A model generated the notes under the pieces. That model worked only from the letters and a program-made list of their open reading frames with translations. It had not been told where the DNA came from and did no database searches. From positions 35,809,102-35,873,101 of the forward strand of contig NC_134850.1 in assembly GCF_965363235.1 (NCBI RefSeq): DNA of 64,000 nucleotides. The letters run 5' to 3'. The DNA is from Mytilus galloprovincialis. Taxonomy: Eukaryota; Mollusca; Bivalvia; Mytilida; Mytilidae. Positions 60,501 through 64,000 of this stretch are shown here, piece after piece. Each line of letters opens with the position of its first letter. The first letter of the stretch is position 1. The position numbers and the translations under genes were made by a program.

Positions 60501-61855
60501 TCTTATCAAAAAATAAAATTTTACATGTTAGGTCACGAGGAATTGTAAGGAATAGATTTAGTTACAATTATACCCTAATTTACTAGCTAGATAAAAATAG
60601 TGGGTTTAAATTTTGTGTCCAAAAGAACAGAAATTAGATTGTGATAAGCAGATCAATTGTTATCTTAACTTTTTTCTTACCCATTTAATTTGCTCCCATA
60701 TATGAGAAATTAAGCATGTATGTTCTTGACAAAGGTACTGTAACTTAGACTTTTTACTTTATTTAAAAAAAACTTCTTAAATTCATCTGATGATAGTTCT
60801 GAATGAAAAGATTTTTACAAAATAAGGTAAAAAAAATCAGTAAGTAAGGTAAAAAAAAAATTATAAACACAGTCATGACTGAGTGATTTCAAAATTGAAT
60901 TACATCATTTGTAAATAGATTAAATTTGACCTTTGAAGATAGAATAACTGATAAATCTTATAAGTTGTCACTAATGTGTTAACATGTACATGATGTAACT
61001 GGATAAAACAGTAGTTTGGAAGTTTACCCATAGATTTAAAGCTGTAGACGGACCATACACATGCAAGCATTGAATCAGATATTGGCACCGTTATCATGGT
61101 TATATGTAATCACACCATTTCTGTACTTAAATGGCTATCTTTGAGAATTTAACCTTTTGGATTTCCTATTCACATTTCCTCCTATTGTCCATATGTTATT
61201 TTTTTGTCATTTTTGTCAACAAATTCTTCCTGCTAATTGTGTAACAGTTATAATTGATTTAAGATGTTTAACACTTACTGATGACCAATCCAAGATTTCA
61301 TTAAGTGATATATGTTATGTGTTTCATTTTTGGCATCCTAATAAGCACAAAAAATGGAATATGTTTAAAGACAATCCTGAAGTTTTTATAAAACATGAAA
61401 CTGTTGTGATTAACTGGGCATATGAAGAGCTATTATGTGATATGAAAGTTATTATTCACGAGGAAAAAAAGAATTCAAAATAAGGAAATAATATGGTTTA
61501 AAACAACATTTGGTCTAAACATGTTCTTTCTTTTGAAATTATTGTTCGATCAACATCCGAATTCAAAACGTTACCACGGTTACATGTATGACAAAGAATA
61601 TTTCTAACAGAACTGTCATCTGGGAAATTGAGATGAAATGACTGGATTTACCAGTTATTTCAGTTACAAATAATCATATAAATGCTGCATAGATGATGTT
61701 TTTTGAACACACTGTAAGAGCTGTAGTTGCTAAGATACATAAGTAAACAATGAGTGTATACTTAGGATTTGAGTTAATTTCTGTTGCAGACATACAGGAT
61801 GCACAGAGAGTTCCAGCATTACCTATACTGATATCATCTGGAGTCTATTCAAATG
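48513..61855 (+). CDS. Unrecognised acidic protein with three 31-residue repeats; 5' part of a gene running off the window
   Basis: Four exons with consistent phases are visible: 48513-48542 ('MATEAEGKIQ', after an acceptor at 48486), 57759-58824, 59021-59059 and 61790-61855. Together they encode about 400 residues with no stop, so the 3' end is outside. No domain is recognised; the chain is mostly charged and looks disordered. Residues encoded at 58011-58289 form three tandem 31-residue repeats ('EQSN.V.Q..Y.N' to 'QSDSKLL'), each with a Y-x-N motif (YAN, YTN, YTN). Two 'YCLAKP' motifs follow, then a Lys/Glu-rich part. Exons 3 and 4 are 39 and 66 nt with the same phase at both ends, so either could be skipped without shifting the frame. 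A cytoplasmic scaffold is a guess. The first exon is the least certain. Confidence 0.7.
49070..49118 (+). repeat. SINE 3'-end fragment
   Basis: 'catgaaatatttgccacttg' followed by 'aatcat' tail; same as the piece at 52205-52250. Confidence 0.45.
49690..50230 (+). repeat. Two diverged copies of the 22880-type bivalve repeat, in intron 1 of the unknown gene
   Basis: 'acaaggaagttgatgtcaca' (about 49799) and 'acaaggaagttgacatcaca' (about 50039) mark two units about 240 bases apart. The second ends 'aacggaaacattcttgttg' like the copy at 23150. Confidence 0.6.
50235..51085. other. Intron sequence; nothing recognised
   Basis: AT-rich intron 1 of the unknown gene. Confidence 0.4.
51090..51380 (+). 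mobile_element. tRNA-derived SINE with target-site duplication
   Basis: The body 51102-51368 has a box A-like 'tggccaagtgg' (51116-51126), a box B-like 'gttgtgagtttgaact' (about 51170-51185) and a tail of 'atca' units. 'atcaaagcatgt' occurs on both sides (51090-51101, 51369-51380), a perfect 12-bp duplication, so the insertion is fairly young. Frames across it are not genes. A fragment of the same SINE is at 22455-22550. Confidence 0.88.
51455..51532 (+). repeat. Two perfect tandem 39-bp copies
   Basis: 'accataatgtatggcatgct' recurs with a period of 39. Confidence 0.9.
51535..51740 (-). repeat. Family E repeat, reverse orientation
   Basis: Begins 'tactgtgggataccat' and ends 'atgaatccacagttactg'; internal 'ttctataaggttgtatgtag' also occurs at 57588. 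Confidence 0.6.
51745..51893. mobile_element. Short MITE, reverse-orientation copy of 17216-17360
   Basis: Its ends 'cctggccttgaaggcataac' and 'gttttatgaccgtgaggcca' are imperfectly inverted. It adjoins the family E repeat. Confidence 0.75.
52185..52250 (+). repeat. SINE 3'-end fragment with (aatc)n tail
   Basis: 'catgaaatatttgccactgg' then 'aatcaatcaatc'. No promoter part. Confidence 0.6.
52255..53445. other. Intron sequence; nothing recognised
   Basis: AT-rich; the 63-codon minus frame at 52732-52923 has no features. Confidence 0.4.
53449..53650. mobile_element. MITE, diverged copy of 30050-30235
   Basis: Shares 'gtagactagtcagacaagcc'-type centre and 'aggagggtagaatacctta'. The ends 'tagcttgctagctgaac' and 'gttcagctagcaagca' are inverted. 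Confidence 0.75.
53655..55385. other. Intron sequence with unclassified repeat-like text
   Basis: 53860-54500 has the look of an interspersed repeat (for example 'cagggtccggttttcggacc'), but no second copy is in the window. 'ccggggttcgaaccccg' near 54870 is a perfect small palindrome resembling a tRNA T-arm, without the rest of a tRNA. Confidence 0.3.
55390..55695. mobile_element. MITE of about 300 bp with long inverted ends
   Basis: 'tggaataatattgaattctg' (left) pairs with 'cagaattcaaaattattcca' (right). The inner arms include 'gggttagccatgcatg' and 'catggctaaccct'. Confidence 0.75.
55700..57135. other. Intron sequence; nothing recognised
   Basis: Frames at 55718-55978 (minus) and 56149-56397 have no recognisable domain or splice support. 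Confidence 0.4.
57140..57690. repeat. Family E repeat interrupted by a family A repeat
   Basis: The left piece (57143-57167, 'tactgtggatttatttttt') and the right piece (57516-57690, ending 'cacgaaaaaattggtacaac') are parts of family E. Family A fills 57168-57515, so A arrived after E at this place, just before exon 2 of the unknown gene. Confidence 0.65.
57168..57515 (+). repeat. Family A repeat, near-full copy
   Basis: Matches 776-1140 almost throughout, with an expanded A-run near 57222. Confidence 0.8.
58011..58289 (+). repeat. Three 93-bp coding tandem repeats
   Basis: Units start at 58011, 58104 and 58197, exactly 93 bases apart, in frame. The first two are closest near their 3' halves. 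They encode the 31-residue repeats of the unknown protein. Confidence 0.9.
59297..59339. repeat. Perfect 18-bp-arm hairpin in intron 3
   Basis: 'aattgctccctttctgat' pairs with 'atcagaaagggagcaatt' around a 7-base loop. It is followed by 'cattttaattagat', as in the palindrome at 42336. Confidence 0.8.
59480..59690. mobile_element. MITE with 'actgtaaattcagaaatta' ends
   Basis: The left tip is inverted at the right as 'taatttctgaatttacagt'. The inside has repeated 'gcgaataat'/'cgcaataatt' words. A common bivalve family. It lies in intron 3. Confidence 0.8.
60047..60140. mobile_element. 74-bp mini-MITE with 10-bp target-site duplication
   Basis: 'tagcctgg' (60057) and 'ccaggcta' (to 60130) are inverted tips; inner 'cctggc' and 'gccagg' pair too. 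'ctaatagggg' flanks both sides (60047-60056, 60131-60140). Confidence 0.85.
60145..61785. other. Intron 3 sequence; one unexplained 108-codon frame
   Basis: The frame 61157-61483 includes 'RCLTLTDDQSKISLSDICYV' and 'VVINWAYEELLCDMKVI', which reads more like protein than most intronic frames. No family is recognised and no splice sites tie it to the surrounding gene. It could be a retroposed gene scrap. Confidence 0.25.
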
Positions 61856-61948
61856 GTAGGTACATGCTATTGTATATAGATTAGATACTCTTTTTTGATG
61901 AATTGTAAAAGTTATCTCCCATTTCCTGCACTATGTTTTCTTTTTTGT

Positions 61949-62650
61949 CGAGCCTTCAACTTTTGTCGAAAAGCGAGACATAGCGATCCTACATTCCGTC
62001 GGCGTCGGTGTAGGCATTGGTGTCGTCGTCGTCGGCTGCGTCCACAAATATTCACTCTGTGGTTAAAGTTTTTGAAATTTTAATAACTTTCTTGAAATAT
62101 CCTGGATTCTACCAAACTTGGACAGAAGCTTGTTTATGTTCATAAGATAGTATCCAGGAGTAAATTTTGTAAAAATAAAATTCATTTTTCTGTATTTTAC
62201 TTACAGATAGACTTAGTTTTTTCTGCCAGGAAACATTACATTCACTCTGTGGTTAAAGTTTTTAAAATTTTAATAACTTTCTTAAACTATCCTGGAATTG
62301 TACGAAACTTTGCCAGAAGCTTGTTTATGATCAGAAGATAGTATTTAGAAGTAAATTTTGTAAAAATAAAATTCCATTTTTCCCGTATTTTCTTATAAAT
62401 GGACTTAGTTTTTCTTCCAGTTTACATTACATACAGTCTGCAGTTAAAGTTTTAAAACATTATTAAGATCCTTTTAAACTATCCTGGATTTTTACCAAAC
62501 TTGGAGAGAAGCTTCTGACAATCAAAAGATAGTATTGAGAGGAATAATTTTATTGATTTTTTTCATCATTTTTGTTGAGTGTGTGATTAACAGCAAAAGT
62601 AGGCGAGACACTGGGTTTCGCGGAACCCTTACAAATTTTAACTCTATCCA
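61949..62650 (+). repeat. Bivalve repeat with three tandem units of about 185-190 bp
   Basis: After a head with 'gtcgtcgtcgtcggc', units starting near 62051, 62239 and 62428 share 'ctctgtggttaaagttttt' and 'agaagcttgtttatg', then 'agatagtat'. A tail 'ggcgagacactgggtttcgc' contains a small stem ('gggtt'/'aaccc'). This is in the intron after exon 4. A HINE-like organisation is possible but the end repeats are not clean. Confidence 0.65.
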
Positions 62651-63199
62651 ATGACTCAAATTGCAAGTAAAGTTTTGCTCTTTGAGTTAAATATATATTC
62701 CTTTTGTTGCACCAAAATTGATATGGTCTTATGAATTCCTGGGGTACATGTACCTTTACCCAAGCTATATGTTCTTCCAATTGATTTTTTTTCTGGAAAA
62801 ATTTGACATCAAAAAGCAAATATCTTTATGTCACAATATGCATAATCGTATGACACATTGTTCCAAAATGACCCATTTAAAATGGGGCTGATCATTCATG
62901 AAATTGAAAAAGAAATCTGTATTAATATGTCATGTATGTTGGACTTAATTATTAAGTTAATAATGTCATGACTCTTTAGTAAAAATGTATAAAACTTTTA
63001 GTCTCTGTTGAAAAGGTTTTCAAGTGGTTCAGAACTGATTTTAGAGACTGACGGATTAACAAATTAAGGTCAGATACATTGTAATGAAATAATTTCAGTG
63101 GATAGCTAAGGACCTGTTGATTTTCACTTTTAAAAGTTACAAGGACTTACCATTGATTTAAACCTGTTTTCTTGTGTTTTCAGTAGGAAAATTTTGTAT

Positions 63200-63295
63200 A
63201 AAATTGAGAAAGGAAATGGGGAATGTGTCAAAGCGACAACAACCCGATCATAGAGCAGACAACAGCCGAAGGCCACCAATTGGTCTTCAATATAT
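63200..63295 (+). repeat. Family A repeat, head fragment
   Basis: 'gggaatgtgtcaaagcgaca' then 'ggccaccaattggtcttcaa'. The 68-codon frame over it is translated repeat. Confidence 0.75.
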
Positions 63296-63399
63296 GTCTT
63301 TTCTTACAATATTAATCGAAGAAAAGAAGGAAACTAAGAATGTAAGAAGACATCATGTATTCAAATTTGGGATTTGTTGAATACCTCTGAAAAAATTAT

Positions 63400-63568
63400 T
63401 CATTATAGGATTAAACACATTTTTTCTAGAGGTTATTGATGTGTAAACTGGGGCGATTAACTCACAAACTGAATAAAAGTCCAAAGGACTTTTATGTTAA
63501 GTTTGTGAGTAAGAGACCCGGTTTACACATCAATAACCTCTAGAAAAAATGTGTTTAATCCTTATTAT
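63400..63568. mobile_element. 169-bp near-perfect palindrome
   Basis: The arms 63400-63482 and 63486-63568 pair almost completely ('cacattttttctagaggtta' and its inverse; 'ctcacaaact' and 'agtttgtgag'), with a three-base loop. Non-coding fold-back element in the last visible intron or flank. Confidence 0.85.
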
Positions 63569-63574
63569 TCTTCA

Positions 63575-64000
63575 GCCAAACATACGCCATTATTAATTTA
63601 CAATATTTGGTTGACAGCTACTATATTTACCATCAAAAGCACAATGGCATGTTGTAACTAAGGAGTACGTTGCCATCTAGACTTTCTAAAAACCATAAAT
63701 GTCTGATAAATGCAACAGAATCTAAAATGAAAAAGCACCTACCTCAAAAACTTCATTTTAATTAGATATTATTCGAATTTGAAGCGTACACATTACGAAA
63801 TAATCTTTCCCTTGAAAACTTTCATTCGTGTGACGTCATGTTTTGCCATGACGTAAATTCGCCAAATCCTTCATGAAATTTCGCTGAATTTTATTTAAAT
63901 TTTATTTTATACATTTTCGAAGCTTTAGAGCATTTCTTTTTTGTTGTTGTTATATATGCATTAGAATGGAAACAACTGGTATGCAATTGTTTTATAATCT
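63575..64000. other. No gene recognised at the right edge
   Basis: AT-rich. 'cattttaattagat' recurs near 63754. Confidence 0.4.

Overview
The window is AT-rich animal nuclear DNA, almost certainly from a marine mussel (Mytilidae, probably Mytilus). The evidence is split genes with GT-AG introns, and a dense set of short interspersed repeats whose consensus phrases I recognise from mussel and other bivalve genomes. This is recognition from memory, not a search. Most of the 64 kb is repeats and introns. I found no rRNA or tRNA gene, CRISPR array, operon or LTR/virus-type element.

Four protein genes are supported. (1) 7160-8437, minus: an intronless Cys-loop receptor subunit, nicotinic-acetylcholine-receptor-like, non-alpha type. 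(2) 19469-21994, plus: a three-exon mitochondrial carrier, orthologous to SLC25A35. (3) 27833-40357, minus: a complete 12-exon alanine-glyoxylate aminotransferase (AGXT). It has a C-terminal SRL peroxisome signal and an upstream in-frame start that adds a basic, mitochondrial-type leader. (4) 48513-61855, plus: the 5' part of an unrecognised acidic protein with three tandem 31-residue repeats, running off the right end. SLC25A35 and AGXT both serve mitochondrial or peroxisomal small-molecule metabolism, but they lie about 6 kb apart facing each other and I see no shared control.

Layout. 1-7 kb is a repeat field. It holds a reverse-transcriptase fossil and a 2.1 kb Helentron/HINE-like ('pearl'-type) element carrying an internal satellite, inserted into an older repeat whose uninterrupted copy opens the window. 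7-8.4 kb is the receptor. 9-17 kb contains more RT fossils, one split by a 3.2 kb giant fold-back element that itself carries a 94-bp perfect-palindrome insertion. 17-25 kb is SLC25A35 with MITEs. 26.7-40.4 kb is AGXT, whose introns hold fold-back elements, nested MITEs, a HINE-like element and a decayed minisatellite. 40.5-48 kb is intergenic, with duplicated MITEs, a LINE fossil, an RT fossil and a templated inverted duplication. 48.5-64 kb is the unknown gene with its long introns, including a clean tRNA-derived SINE with a target-site duplication.

The most interesting items are: the HINE-like satellite carrier with an empty site in the same window; the fold-back inside a fossil and the palindrome inside the fold-back, each with its pre-insertion state readable; the predicted dual targeting of mussel AGXT; and the unknown repeat protein with a Y-x-N motif in every repeat.
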